Assembly (NCBI GenBank): GCA_937877535.1
Contig: CALFJF010000039.1
Span: 5,265 to 69,264 of the forward strand
Origin: an uncultured Treponema sp.
Lineage (GTDB): Bacteria; Spirochaetota; Spirochaetia; Treponematales; Treponemataceae
Length of the DNA: 64,000 nt
Reading direction: 5' to 3'
Shown: positions 8,278 through 16,660 of the stretch, in pieces
Layout: the number at the start of each line of letters is the position of its first letter
How positions within the stretch are numbered: the stretch's first letter is position 1
Notes under the pieces: generated by a model
Seen by the model: only the letters and a program-made list of their open reading frames with translations
The model's database searches: none
What the model was told of the DNA's origin: nothing
Position numbers and translations under genes: made by a program

Positions 8278-8928
8278 ATGGAGGATTTTCTTTTTTTGTG
8301 TGGATTTGATGAAGCGGGGCGCGGACCTTTGGCAGGACCTGTGGTTGCCGCGTGCGCGATTCTTCCGTCGGATTTTCCGATTGAAATCCTCGGAGATTCA
8401 AAAGCGTTGAGCGAAAAAAAGCGAAATGAAGCGGAAAAAATCATAAAAGAGAAGGCGTGTTTTGGAATCGGCGAAGTTGACCACAAAACGATTGATAAAA
8501 TTAACATTCTTGCATCTTCTCTTTTGGCAATGAAAATCGCTTACGAAGAAATGACAAAAAAAATCGTTGCGTGGGCAGAAAAAAAAGGAATCGCTCTTCC
8601 AGAAAACGGTTTTTCCGATTCGCTCGTTTTTGCCATTACAGACGGAAATTTTTGTCCACAGATTCCTTGCACATGCGTAGCAAAGCCAAAAGCCGACGCA
8701 ACATATCCGCCTGTAATGGCGGCAAGCATTTTGGCAAAAGTTCACCGCGACAACATAATGCGCGATTTTGACGAGTTGTATCCTGGGTACGGTTACGCAA
8801 AGCACAAAGGGTATCCGACGGCTTCTCACGTGGCTGCCATAAAAAAATTAGGTCCAAGCCCCATTCAGCGGCTTACGTTTGGTTCAAAAAAGAAAAAAGA
8901 TGACGAGCCGTCGTTGTTCGATTCGTGA
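8278..8928 (+). CDS. rnhB: Ribonuclease HII
   Basis: 216 residues. This endonuclease cuts RNA in RNA-DNA hybrids, including single ribonucleotides left in DNA. The N-terminal signature FDEAGRGPLAGPVVAA carries the Asp-Glu metal ligands; GDSKALSEKKR, ITDGNF and KADATYPPVMAASILAKVHRD supply the further conserved acids and the family block. KHKGYPTASH matches the usual C-terminal segment. The length fits. The last ~15 residues are a charged, lysine-rich tail ending EPSLFDS. The start is set by a GGGGG ribosome site before the ATG at 8278. The gene is closely followed by the acyl-CoA ligase gene. Confidence 0.95.
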   Translation: MEDFLFLCGFDEAGRGPLAGPVVAACAILPSDFPIEILGDSKALSEKKRNEAEKIIKEKACFGIGEVDHKTIDKINILASSLLAMKIAYEEMTKKIVAWAEKKGIALPENGFSDSLVFAITDGNFCPQIPCTCVAKPKADATYPPVMAASILAKVHRDNIMRDFDELYPGYGYAKHKGYPTASHVAAIKKLGPSPIQRLTFGSKKKKDDEPSLFDS

Positions 8929-9002
8929 AAAATTGTCTAATAGACAAAATGACAAAAAATGTGATATTGTCATTAAAAATCTTTGATTTTAGGTGGAAAA
9001 AA

Positions 9003-10958
9003 ATGGACGAATCAAAATTGGACAGGACTCTTGGAAGCACACTTCCCATTCTTTTCCGCGAGAAAGTCAAAAAAATCCCGCATCATACGCTTCAAGCCGT
9101 AAAAAATAAAAGTGGCGTATTTGTTCATTATAGTTATTCGCAGGTATATCAACACGTTGTAGAAATGGCTTCCATGCTCAAAAAAATGGGAATAAAGCGT
9201 GGCGAAACGGTGGGAATGATGAGCGACAATCGCCGCGAGTGGTTCATCGTTGATTTTGCACTGCTTTCGCTTGGCGCGATTGACGTGCCACGCGGGTGCG
9301 ATTCAATGGGCGTGGAAATGCGCTTTATTCTTTCGTTTGCGGAATGTCGCGTTTGTTTTTTTGAAAACGGCAAGCAACTCGAAAAAATCCTTGAAAAAAT
9401 CGAAGAAGTTCCGCTTTTGCGCCTTGCGATTTTGTTTGATTTTCCAGAGGAAAAAATTGTCAAAAAGGCAAAAGAACTCGGAATTGAGGTTGTCAATTAT
9501 CATTTTTTGGAAAGCGAGGGCGTTTCGATTTCTAAAGACGAGTGGGAAGAAATTGAAGCGGGAATGGACGAAATCCGTCCTGAAGATGTTGCCACGATAA
9601 TTTTTACGTCTGGAACGACGGGGCTTCCAAAAGGCGTTCAACTCACGCACGACAATTACATTGCGCAATGCGAAAGCGCGAACGCGGTTTTGGGACTTAT
9701 GCAATCGGGGGATTTGTGGCTTACGGTTCTTCCGATTTGGCACAGTTTTGAGCGGGCATTTTGCTACATGGTCGTTGCAAAAGAAGGCGGATTTGCGTAT
9801 TCAAAACCGATTGCGTCGGTCATGCTTCAAGATATGACGCTCGTGCAACCGCAATGGATGAACGTGGTTCCGCGTCTTTTTGAGGCGGTGGCTCAAGGAC
9901 TTTTCCGCGAAGTCAAAAAGCAAAGTTGGCTCGACCAACTCCTTTTTCGGAATTTTGTAACGATTGGAAAAATCTATTACAAAATGAAAGAGCGCGTTTT
10001 GGGACTTCGTTGCCGATACCGCTGGTATCCGCGCGTTTTTGACATCATTTGGGGCGTGCTTCCGTTTGCGCTGCTTTGGCCGCTTCACGTTCTTGGCGAA
10101 CTTGTGTTGTATAAAAAAATCAGAGCGCGTTTTGGCGGAAATTTCCGCGCGGTTATTTCTGGCGGCGGCGCGCTCCAACCTGCAACAGAGGCTTTTTATC
10201 ACGCAATCGGCTTTAATTTGCTTGAAGGCTACGGAATGACGGAAACTGCTCCTGTGATTTCCGTGAGAAATTCAAAAAAACCTCGGAGCAACAATGTTGG
10301 TTGGGTTTTTCCTTCGTTCGATGTAAAAATCGTTCGCGAAGAAGACGGCGTTCCCGTGGACGGCGAGCCGCTGAAACCTGGAAAGCGCGGTTTGATTCTT
10401 GTGCGTGGACGGCAAGTTATGAAAGGCTACTATAAGCGCGACGACTTGACTCAAAAAATCATAGACTCCGAGGGATGGCTCAACACGGGCGACCTTGGGA
10501 TGATTTCCTACGACGATGAATTGAAAATCGTGGGGCGAGCAAAGGACACGATTGTTCTTTTGGGCGGCGAAAATATTGAGCCTGCCGTCATTGAATCCGC
10601 GATAAACGAAAGTCCGTACATTGAGCGGAGCGTTGTTGTGGGGCAGGACAAACGCTATCTTGGTGCGCTTCTTGTGCCTGACCAGCAAAACGTTTTGGCT
10701 TTTGCCGAGGAAAACAATATTCTCTACGACAATTACGACGCTCTTCTTGAAACGAACGAAGTGCAAAATCTGTTCCGCTCAGAAATTGACCTTCGAGTTT
10801 CTGCAAAAGCGGGATTTAGAACGTGTGAGCGGATTTTTAAGTTCCGTCTTCTCCGTCGCTCGTTTGAAATCGGAAAGGAAATCAACGCAAAGCAAGAACT
10901 TTTGCGCCACAAAATCGTAAAAATGTATGAAAAAGATTTCAATGCGCTTTTTAAGTAA
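9003..10958 (+). CDS. Long-chain fatty acid-CoA ligase (AMP-forming)
   Basis: 651 residues from the ATG at 9003, chosen because AGGTGG stands 8 nt upstream; an in-frame GTG at 8925 would add 26 poorly conserved residues. The ATP/AMP loop IIFTSGTTGLPKG, the LEGYGMTETAPV motif and GWLNTGDLG are the standard adenylate-forming signatures, and GGENIEPA is the hinge region. It activates fatty acids to acyl-CoA through an acyl-adenylate, at the membrane face. A short hydrophobic insertion (FDIIWGVLPFALLWPLHVLGE) is typical of the FAA1-like bacterial branch found in spirochaetes. No beta-oxidation genes are nearby, so use of exogenous fatty acids for lipid synthesis is the likely role. Confidence 0.88.
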   Translation: MDESKLDRTLGSTLPILFREKVKKIPHHTLQAVKNKSGVFVHYSYSQVYQHVVEMASMLKKMGIKRGETVGMMSDNRREWFIVDFALLSLGAIDVPRGCDSMGVEMRFILSFAECRVCFFENGKQLEKILEKIEEVPLLRLAILFDFPEEKIVKKAKELGIEVVNYHFLESEGVSISKDEWEEIEAGMDEIRPEDVATIIFTSGTTGLPKGVQLTHDNYIAQCESANAVLGLMQSGDLWLTVLPIWHSFERAFCYMVVAKEGGFAYSKPIASVMLQDMTLVQPQWMNVVPRLFEAVAQGLFREVKKQSWLDQLLFRNFVTIGKIYYKMKERVLGLRCRYRWYPRVFDIIWGVLPFALLWPLHVLGELVLYKKIRARFGGNFRAVISGGGALQPATEAFYHAIGFNLLEGYGMTETAPVISVRNSKKPRSNNVGWVFPSFDVKIVREEDGVPVDGEPLKPGKRGLILVRGRQVMKGYYKRDDLTQKIIDSEGWLNTGDLGMISYDDELKIVGRAKDTIVLLGGENIEPAVIESAINESPYIERSVVVGQDKRYLGALLVPDQQNVLAFAEENNILYDNYDALLETNEVQNLFRSEIDLRVSAKAGFRTCERIFKFRLLRRSFEIGKEINAKQELLRHKIVKMYEKDFNALFK

Positions 10959-11056
10959 AATAGTTCTATTGATTTGTGTGGATTTTTTTTATAACACTTA
11001 ACATTTTTGAAAAAGTTTTATAAAATCAAAATACATCAAATTTTCTGGAGGATTAT

Positions 11057-11287
11057 ATGAAATCAGTCAAATCTGTTGTTTGTGCGGCTGCTGTTGCGGC
11101 TTGCGCATTTGCGTTTGCGTCATGCGGTTCAACTTCGCAGGTGGTAAAGGATTCTGGACAGGCGACAAAAACGGCCGTAGAAAGCGCAGTTCAGCAAGGC
11201 GTTGAAAACGTAACAAACGCTGCTGTTTCTGACGCAGAGGCTGCTGTTGATGCTGCGGCTGACGCTGCAACCAATGCGCTCAACTAA
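11057..11287 (+). CDS. Small alanine-rich lipoprotein
   Basis: 76 residues. A lipoprotein signal (hydrophobic stretch, then FASCGS) is followed by about 50 residues of Ala, Val, Asn and Asp in a heptad-like pattern (AVSDAEAAVDAAADAATNALN), as expected of an extended or coiled helix like the Lpp family. TGGAGG stands just before the ATG, and a strong terminator follows within 30 nt, so this is probably a short, well-expressed monocistronic gene. The role is unknown; a structural envelope lipoprotein is an inference. It is convergent with rlpA. Confidence 0.75.
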   Translation: MKSVKSVVCAAAVAACAFAFASCGSTSQVVKDSGQATKTAVESAVQQGVENVTNAAVSDAEAAVDAAADAATNALN

Positions 11288-11310
11288 GTTTTTTGTTTGT
11301 TAGCATCAAA

Positions 11311-11337
11311 AAATCCCCCGTTTTTCGGGGGATTTTT
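11311..11337. terminator. Rho-independent terminator between convergent genes
   Basis: AATCCCCCG and CGGGGGATT enclose a five-T loop, followed by T (plus) and preceded by A (minus), so it can serve both the small lipoprotein and rlpA. Confidence 0.85.
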
Positions 11338-11349
11338 CATTTTTCTTAT

Positions 11350-12048
11350 TTATTTTGCGTCAAATGTCGCGCTTCCAGATTGCGCCGTGTCGTTTTTTCG
11401 TTCTCTGACAAAATAGTCTTTGAATCCTTTATTTTCAAGTTCCGAAAGAATCGATTGCACGTTTTCAGTCGGAATGTCTTTTATGATGACGCGCGTAACT
11501 TGCGACGTATGTTGATAAATCACATTTTTGAATCCCGCGTCAATCAAGCGTTGCGCCATCGTTTTGGCGTTTTGCGGCACTTCGGTTGAATCTCTTTTGA
11601 ACGCTCCGAGTTGAATATCCCATCTTTTATTTGGAGAAAGTGCGGGCGATTTTTTTGTACCCGTTGCCACCGTTTCCGTTGTTGTTTCTCCGAGTTGCAC
11701 GATTTCAATGGAAACTTGAGCGGTTCCAGACACGAGCATATCCAATTTTTCCGCCGCCGCAACCGAAAGGTCGATTTCTCTTCCTGGCGCAAACGGTCCT
11801 CGGTCGTTTACGCGCACTTGTACGCTTTTTCCATTCGCAAGGTTTGTCACTTTGAGCAACGTATTAAAAGGCAAATCCTTGTGAGCGGCGGTGAATGCGT
11901 ACATATTGAATGTTTCTCCGCTCGCGGTTTTCTGTCCGTGAAATTTTGTTGCATAATAGGACGCAGTAACGTTTGACTTGAATAATTCGTCTGCAAAAGC
12001 AGAAAATCCTGCAAGCATGACGGCAAAAACAAAAAGTAACTTCTTCAT
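11350..12048 (-). CDS. rlpA: RlpA-like septal ring lytic transglycosylase with SPOR domain
   Basis: 232 residues with a cleavable signal peptide (MKKLLFVFAVMLAGFSAFA). The double-psi beta-barrel follows at once: ASYYATKFHGQKTASGETFN, then RVNDRGPF and GREIDLSVAAAEKLDM, which are the hallmark RlpA blocks including the catalytic Asp of NDRGPF. Residues ~143-215 form a SPOR domain (WDIQLGAFK...), which binds peptidoglycan stripped of stem peptides at division sites. The expected role is cleavage of denuded glycan strands during separation. The protein ends in DAK, as do two other exported proteins of this window. Confidence 0.85.
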   Translation of the reverse strand: MKKLLFVFAVMLAGFSAFADELFKSNVTASYYATKFHGQKTASGETFNMYAFTAAHKDLPFNTLLKVTNLANGKSVQVRVNDRGPFAPGREIDLSVAAAEKLDMLVSGTAQVSIEIVQLGETTTETVATGTKKSPALSPNKRWDIQLGAFKRDSTEVPQNAKTMAQRLIDAGFKNVIYQHTSQVTRVIIKDIPTENVQSILSELENKGFKDYFVRERKNDTAQSGSATFDAK

Positions 12049-12108
12049 AACAAAAGTATCGGCGTTTGAACTGTGTCGCTTTATTCCATAAAAGCCGATA
12101 ATGAACGT

Positions 12109-13125
12109 ATGCGAAGAACAATTTTTTCAGCCGCTTTTTTTATGTTTGCGAGTTTTGCGTTTTCTGAGCCTCCGTTGTTGCTTCAAGGAATTTGGCAAGG
12201 AAAAGACAGGCTGGTGCGTTTTTCTTCCGACTCGAATGCTGAAAGCGAGCCGATTTCCGTGGTGCTTCGCCTTTTTTATGGTTGGTATTCTGACAGAGCG
12301 GCGGAAAGTCCCGCTTTTTCACAACTGCTTGCGCGTGAGCGAAACGACGCTTCGGCAAAAAACGCAGAAGACGTTTCTGTTTCATTTCGCACGATTTTTG
12401 AAAATGAACAAAAAGATGCGGGCATTTACGAACTTTCGATTTTTTATCCCGTGTCGTCTTCCAAAACCAAAATCAAAATGGAATCTACGGTTGTGCCGAT
12501 TGCAGTCGTTGATGGAAAAATCTATTTGGATTTTCTTTTGAATGCGCCTGCTCAAAATGCGGATTTTGTTCGTGTGGACGGCGAAAATAGCAATTCTCAC
12601 GACGGATTTTGGAGAGCCGCGTCAAATGCCGACGGAATCACGATTTCTCCTCCTCGGATTTCTGGCGAAGTCCGCTCGTTTTTTGTTTCTGGAAACGACG
12701 TTTATTCTCTTCGATATTGGAAAAGTGAAATGGAGTACGCCGACGCGCAGGCGACGTTTTCTGACGGAAATCGTGTTTTTGAAGTGGCAAAATTCCTCAA
12801 AATCGGAGAAGAAGTGTATCAATGCACAACAGGGCGAAGCACAAAAATCCGAAATATCGAAAAATCCACAAGCCTTCCGTCTTCTGCGTTTGATTCGCAA
12901 AGTGCAATTTGCGTTTTGGGAGAGCCGTATCTTGTTCGCGTGGACGGAAAATCGTCGGAGCAAGATTTGCTCGCCTCGGTTTCTGAAAACAACGTTCGGC
13001 GGCATCCTGTTCCAAAACCTGTTTTTCCGCCGTTTCCGATTGATTTTCATTGGAAAGAAATCAGCGAACTCGAAAAATACAATCCAGCAACGTACAGTCG
13101 CCGAAATATCGACCTCGGAAAATAA
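12109..13125 (+). CDS. Exported protein of unknown function
   Basis: 338 residues from ATG 12109, chosen because the signal peptide MRRTIFSAAFFMFASFAFS begins there; an upstream in-frame ATG (12073) would bury it. The mature part starts EPPLLLQGIWQGKDRLVRF and is rich in beta strands and aromatic residues, with no cysteine pattern or catalytic motif I recognise. The opening phrase resembles lipocalin-like or copper-resistance-type beta barrels that begin with 'GxWxGxDR', but this is weak. It is divergent from rlpA with 60 nt between them and is followed by ilvB after an intrinsic hairpin. Confidence 0.55.
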   Translation: MRRTIFSAAFFMFASFAFSEPPLLLQGIWQGKDRLVRFSSDSNAESEPISVVLRLFYGWYSDRAAESPAFSQLLARERNDASAKNAEDVSVSFRTIFENEQKDAGIYELSIFYPVSSSKTKIKMESTVVPIAVVDGKIYLDFLLNAPAQNADFVRVDGENSNSHDGFWRAASNADGITISPPRISGEVRSFFVSGNDVYSLRYWKSEMEYADAQATFSDGNRVFEVAKFLKIGEEVYQCTTGRSTKIRNIEKSTSLPSSAFDSQSAICVLGEPYLVRVDGKSSEQDLLASVSENNVRRHPVPKPVFPPFPIDFHWKEISELEKYNPATYSRRNIDLGK

Positions 13126-13196
13126 AAAAGAAATTGATTTTCCCTGCCTCAAAAACCGCGTTCCCGTTCCAAATTCTTTGGCGATTTTATAAAATA

Positions 13197-13238
13197 AAAC
13201 CGTTCTGAAACAGAAGTTTTTGAACGGTTTATTCTTTT
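13197..13238 (+). terminator. Hairpin with T-rich tail between the exported-protein gene and ilvB
   Basis: AAACCGTTC (13197-13205) pairs with GAACGGTTT (13222-13230), loop 16 nt, followed by ATTCTTTTT. It ends only 13 nt before the ilvB start, so it may terminate the upstream gene or act as a leader structure for ilvB. Confidence 0.55.
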
Positions 13239-13251
13239 TCAGGGGACTTTT

Positions 13252-15000
13252 ATGGCTCAAAAACGAACAGGCTCTCAAATAATCATTGAACTTTTGAAGC
13301 AAAACGGAATAAAAACAGTTTCTGGAATTCCTGGCGGCTCGATTTTGCCACTTTACGATGAACTTGCTCGCTCTGGGATTCGGCATATTTTGGTGCGCCA
13401 CGAGCAGGCGGCGGGATTTATTGCGCAAGGCATGGCGCGAGTGAGCGGAAAAGCGGGAGTGTGCTTTGCTACAAGCGGTCCTGGCGCGATGAATCTTCTT
13501 ACAGCAATCGCCGATGCGCGGAGCGATTCCATTCCACTCGTGGCGATTACGGGGCAGGTGAATTTGAATCTTGTTGGAACGGACGCATTTCAAGAAGCGG
13601 ACACGTTTGGACTTTCGTTTCCGATTACAAAACATTCGATGCTCGTCAAAAGCGCGAGCGAGTTGATTCGCGCGATTCCGCTTGCGTTTGCGATTGCCGA
13701 AAGCGGGCGACCAGGACCTGTTTTGATTGACGTGCCTCGGAACGTGCAACTTGAACTTTCTGACATTCCAGATGATTTTTCGACGTGTTTCAAAACGGTG
13801 TACGACGAATATGTAAAAAGCGGCAAGGGCGTTCGTTTTAGAACAACGGGCGAGGAAGCTATAGCGCTTTCTCACAAATTTGCTACGGCGTTGCTTTCGT
13901 CAAAACGCCCCGTTTTGTATCTTGGAGGTGGCTCAAATAATCCGTGTGCCGAGGAGAAAATTCGCGAGTTTCTTGAGATTTTTGATTGCCCCGTTGTGTC
14001 TTCGCTTATGGCGTTGGGCGTTGTGCCCGTGGATTCTCCTGCTTTTCTTGGAATGGTTGGAATGCACGGCTCTCTTTGCGCAAACCGCGCAATGCACGAC
14101 GCTGACCTTGTTTTGGCGGCGGGCGCGAGATTTGACGACAGAGCAACAGGCGTTGTTGAACAATTTTGCCCGAACGCAAAAATCCTTCATATTGACATTG
14201 ACGCTGCCGAAGTGAACAAAATTATCAACGCTACTGAAGCGATAATCGATGATTGTGCGCTCTCGTTTTCAAAAATCATCTCTGAAATGAAAAAATTGAG
14301 CGTGGACGAAAATCTCGTTTTTGCTCGAACTCAATGGTTCAAAAAATGCCAAGAGGAAAAGAAAATCGAAAAAAATGAAAGTGGCGCAAAAGAAAAATCG
14401 TCGTTTCAAAATCCGCTTGATTTTATCCGTTCGATTCCAGAAATTGCAGAAAAAAGCGGCAAAAACGCAGACGACATAATCGTTTCCACGGACGTAGGGC
14501 AGCATCAAATGTGGACGGCGCAAGGCTATCGTTTTACGCACACGCGGCAATTTCTTACGTCTGGTTCGCTTGGAACGATGGGCTTCGGACTTCCCGCGGC
14601 AATCGGGGCGGCTCTTTCGTTGCCGAAAAAGCGAATTGTCTGTTTTTCTGGCGACGGCTCGATTATGATGAACATTCAAGAACTCGCAACGCTTTCTGAA
14701 CTCGGTGTTGACGTTACGGTAATCGTGCTTGACAACGGTTGCCTTGGAATGGTTCGGCAGCAACAGGAATTTCTTTTTGACAAAAATTACAGCGCGAGTA
14801 CTTTTTCCAAGCGGCTCGATTTTGTGAAAATCGCAGAAGGCTTTGGAATTCGTGCGTTTGACGCAACGACTGACGAATCTTGGAAAAAAGAAGCGTTTTC
14901 TGGAAGCGGACCGAGATTTGTTTGCGTAAAAATCGACGGCGGCGAAAACGTCCTTCCTTTTGTAAAAGCGGGGCAAGCGAACATCGACGCAATCCGATAA
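13252..15000 (+). CDS. ilvB: Acetolactate synthase large subunit
   Basis: 582 residues, the usual length. This thiamine-diphosphate enzyme condenses two pyruvates (or pyruvate and 2-oxobutyrate) in the first common step of branched-chain amino acid synthesis. The catalytic Glu lies in RHEQAAGF; SGPGAMNLLTAIADA and GTDAFQEAD are acetolactate-synthase blocks; GDGSIMMNIQELATLSE begins the ThDP-binding motif, ending in NGCLGMVRQ. AGGGGA precedes the ATG. The regulatory subunit IlvN and the other ilv/leu genes are not adjacent, so it stands alone here. The biosynthetic rather than catabolic (AlsS) form is favoured by the sequence blocks but not proven. Confidence 0.9.
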   Translation: MAQKRTGSQIIIELLKQNGIKTVSGIPGGSILPLYDELARSGIRHILVRHEQAAGFIAQGMARVSGKAGVCFATSGPGAMNLLTAIADARSDSIPLVAITGQVNLNLVGTDAFQEADTFGLSFPITKHSMLVKSASELIRAIPLAFAIAESGRPGPVLIDVPRNVQLELSDIPDDFSTCFKTVYDEYVKSGKGVRFRTTGEEAIALSHKFATALLSSKRPVLYLGGGSNNPCAEEKIREFLEIFDCPVVSSLMALGVVPVDSPAFLGMVGMHGSLCANRAMHDADLVLAAGARFDDRATGVVEQFCPNAKILHIDIDAAEVNKIINATEAIIDDCALSFSKIISEMKKLSVDENLVFARTQWFKKCQEEKKIEKNESGAKEKSSFQNPLDFIRSIPEIAEKSGKNADDIIVSTDVGQHQMWTAQGYRFTHTRQFLTSGSLGTMGFGLPAAIGAALSLPKKRIVCFSGDGSIMMNIQELATLSELGVDVTVIVLDNGCLGMVRQQQEFLFDKNYSASTFSKRLDFVKIAEGFGIRAFDATTDESWKKEAFSGSGPRFVCVKIDGGENVLPFVKAGQANIDAIR

Positions 15001-15008
15001 AACGTCCT

Positions 15009-15057
15009 AAGATTCTCAAAATCGCCGACCTTTTTGTTTTGGACTTTTGAGAATCTT
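15009..15057. repeat. Perfect 13-bp inverted repeat after ilvB
   Basis: AAGATTCTCAAAA (15009-15021) and TTTTGAGAATCTT (15045-15057) are perfect complements separated by 23 nt. There is no T-run after it, so it is not a classic terminator. It lies between ilvB and the broken Fur-like gene. Confidence 0.6.
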
Positions 15058-15193
15058 AAAATGCTGTTTTCAAAATCGTTTTGGATTCTTGATTTTTTCT
15101 CTTTGTTAGTTTATGCTAACTATCATATTTTTGAAGTACCTTTTTGAATAAATTGAAATAGTTTCCAGGCAGCACTTTTTTAAGGAAAATGTA

Positions 15194-15470
15194 ATGAAGA
15201 ATAAAATCGATGAAATCCTTTTGACGTTTAGAAAAAATGGCGGAAGAATTACGGCTCAACGCCGTGCGCTCGTTTCTTTGATTCTTGAAAATCCTGATTG
15301 TTCTTGTAAAGAATTGTATTATATTGCAAAAGCAAAAGATTCATGCGTTGGTCGCGCAACCGTTTATCGCACCGTTCATTCGCTTGAAGAATTTGGGGTA
15401 CGGCAATCTGCTCGATAAACGCTCTGATTGTGCAAAATCAAAGCCACACCGTTCATTTTTGCGTTTTTGA
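15194..15470 (+). pseudogene. Fur-family DNA-binding protein, frameshifted
   Basis: The reading frame from ATG 15194 (AAGGAAAATGTA upstream) gives the winged-helix half of a Fur/PerR-type regulator: NGGRITAQRRALVSLILENP, then GRATVYRTVHSLEEFG. It stops at 15418 after 74 residues. Beyond a GGGG run at about 15396 the +1 frame continues YGNLLDKRSDCAKSK to a stop at 15470, which resembles the usual 'G-x-I-x-R/K' continuation. Removing one G restores a 91-residue protein. Even so it would lack the dimerisation domain and the His-rich metal sites of Fur. It may be a decaying gene, a phase-variable gene, a programmed shift or a sequencing error. Confidence 0.55.
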
Positions 15471-15662
15471 TTTTCTGTAAATGTGCAGCGCGATTCCGCC
15501 ACCTCCAACAATTACCGTTGCAATCACAACGGCTTCAACGATTTTTACAATTTCGCGACTTGTTTCTTGTTTTTTCCGATTTTCCTTGGAGTCATTTTTT
15601 TGAGAAAAAAACGGAGCAGAAAAAATGAGCAAAAAGCAAAGGCAAAAAAACGTTTTTTTCAT
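15453..15662 (-). CDS. Small membrane or exported protein
   Basis: 69 residues from ATG 15662, where a signal-like segment begins (MKKTFFCLCFLLIFSAPFFS). A charged linker follows (NDSKENRKKQETSREIVK), then a second hydrophobic helix (VEAVVIATVIVGGGGIALHIY) and a basic end RKSKTQK. Topology would be a short periplasmic linker and a membrane anchor with the C-terminus inside. It starts 4 nt after the ComFB-domain gene and is surely in its operon. No family is recognised. Confidence 0.55.
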   Translation of the reverse strand: MKKTFFCLCFLLIFSAPFFSQKNDSKENRKKQETSREIVKIVEAVVIATVIVGGGGIALHIYRKSKTQK

Positions 15663-15666
15663 ATTT

Positions 15667-16395
15667 TTAATCGTCGTCATTTGCGACGTTCCCGTCGTCT
15701 TTGAATAAAATGATGTCGCGGATTTTGAGCGAATACGTTGAGTCAAGGCTTTTTCGGGGAGCGGCTTCGCTTTCAACTGGAACGCTAAACGAACTCACTG
15801 CGCTTTTGTAGCCCGTAGCAGAAACTTCTATTGTAAAATCAAATCGCATTGATTCTTGAATTGCTTCGGCTTGAATCGGTCGAACCCAAAACGAGTACGT
15901 TCCATGCGTTGAGCGGTACGTCATCGCGGGATTTGACCAGGTTTTGTCTGCCATTGGCGCGTTTTCCCCGTGGAGTTTTAGCAAAATCTCCGCGCCAGAA
16001 ATCGGCTCGAACGTGGCTCCGTCAAGAATCGAGCCTGAAAACGTTGGAAAATTGAACACGGGCGTTCCCGTGCTTTCCACCGTTTCGCATTCTGCGCGTG
16101 AAAGCGTGTGAAACGGTCGCTTTGTTTCGCTTATGAGTCGAATGCCCTCCATTCCAAGCGCGTCAATGTCTGCGCGAATTTGGTTGTCCGTTGAAAAAAA
16201 ATCAGTGCTGTGCGTAACGCCGCGTCCAGAAACCACGTACTTTGGCGGAATCCTGTTTAGCACGTAACTTTTTGCGTCAAGTCGGCAATTTTCGCACGCG
16301 CAAGAAAGCCACGCCACGTTGTCTTCTAAAAGGCTTTCGTACAGATTATCAACGCGCTCTGAAACCACGTCTTCCATTATGTTGTGAACGTTCAT
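15667..16395 (-). CDS. ComFB-domain protein with C-terminal beta-sandwich
   Basis: 242 residues. Residues ~4-60 match the ComFB (late competence development) family: MEDVVSERVDNLYESLL, then CACENCRLDAKSYVLNRIPPKYV. ComFB-type domains have been reported as receptors for cyclic dinucleotides in cyanobacteria and others; that is family knowledge, not shown here. The second half (residues ~115-220) looks like a carboxypeptidase-regulatory-like beta-sandwich: FSGSILDGATFEPISGAEI and SATGYKSAVSSFSV. There is no signal peptide, so both domains should be cytoplasmic, which is odd for the second. GGAG stands 6 nt before the ATG. A small membrane-protein gene follows 4 nt downstream. Confidence 0.7.
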   Translation of the reverse strand: MNVHNIMEDVVSERVDNLYESLLEDNVAWLSCACENCRLDAKSYVLNRIPPKYVVSGRGVTHSTDFFSTDNQIRADIDALGMEGIRLISETKRPFHTLSRAECETVESTGTPVFNFPTFSGSILDGATFEPISGAEILLKLHGENAPMADKTWSNPAMTYRSTHGTYSFWVRPIQAEAIQESMRFDFTIEVSATGYKSAVSSFSVPVESEAAPRKSLDSTYSLKIRDIILFKDDGNVANDDD

Positions 16396-16614
16396 TTTTT
16401 ACTCCGATTTTTAGATTAAACCGAGCGAGAAAACGTGCGTTTTGAAACAATTTTCTTTGATTTTTTCTCGCTCGACTACTTTTTCAAAAACTCAAAACGA
16501 TTCCGCTCAAAGTGTAAGAAAAGTTCATTTTTTTGTAAAAACCTTTTCCGTGTGTCATTTTTTGCATTCGAGGCAACAATCTCATCTCTTTTTTAGACGA
16601 CTTTTAGACAATTT

Positions 16615-16654
16615 CAAAAGCGTTTTCGGTCTCAATTTCGACCAAAAACGCTTT
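16615..16654 (-). terminator. Hairpin after the aconitase gene
   Basis: CAAAAGCGTTTTCGGTC-like and GACCAAAAACGCTTTG arms pair around an 8-nt loop. It lies just past the aconitase stop and is partly T-rich on the minus strand. Confidence 0.45.
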
Positions 16655-16660
16655 GTGATT

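Noticed and set aside
13126..13251. T-box or leucine-type leader peptide before ilvB
   Set aside because: The gap is short, with no T-box sequence and no run of Leu/Val/Ile codons in a small frame; only a simple hairpin is seen.
12622..13875. 417-codon minus-strand frame over the exported protein and ilvB
   Set aside because: It is antisense to two good genes, its product is Arg/Asn-rich and no ribosome site exists.
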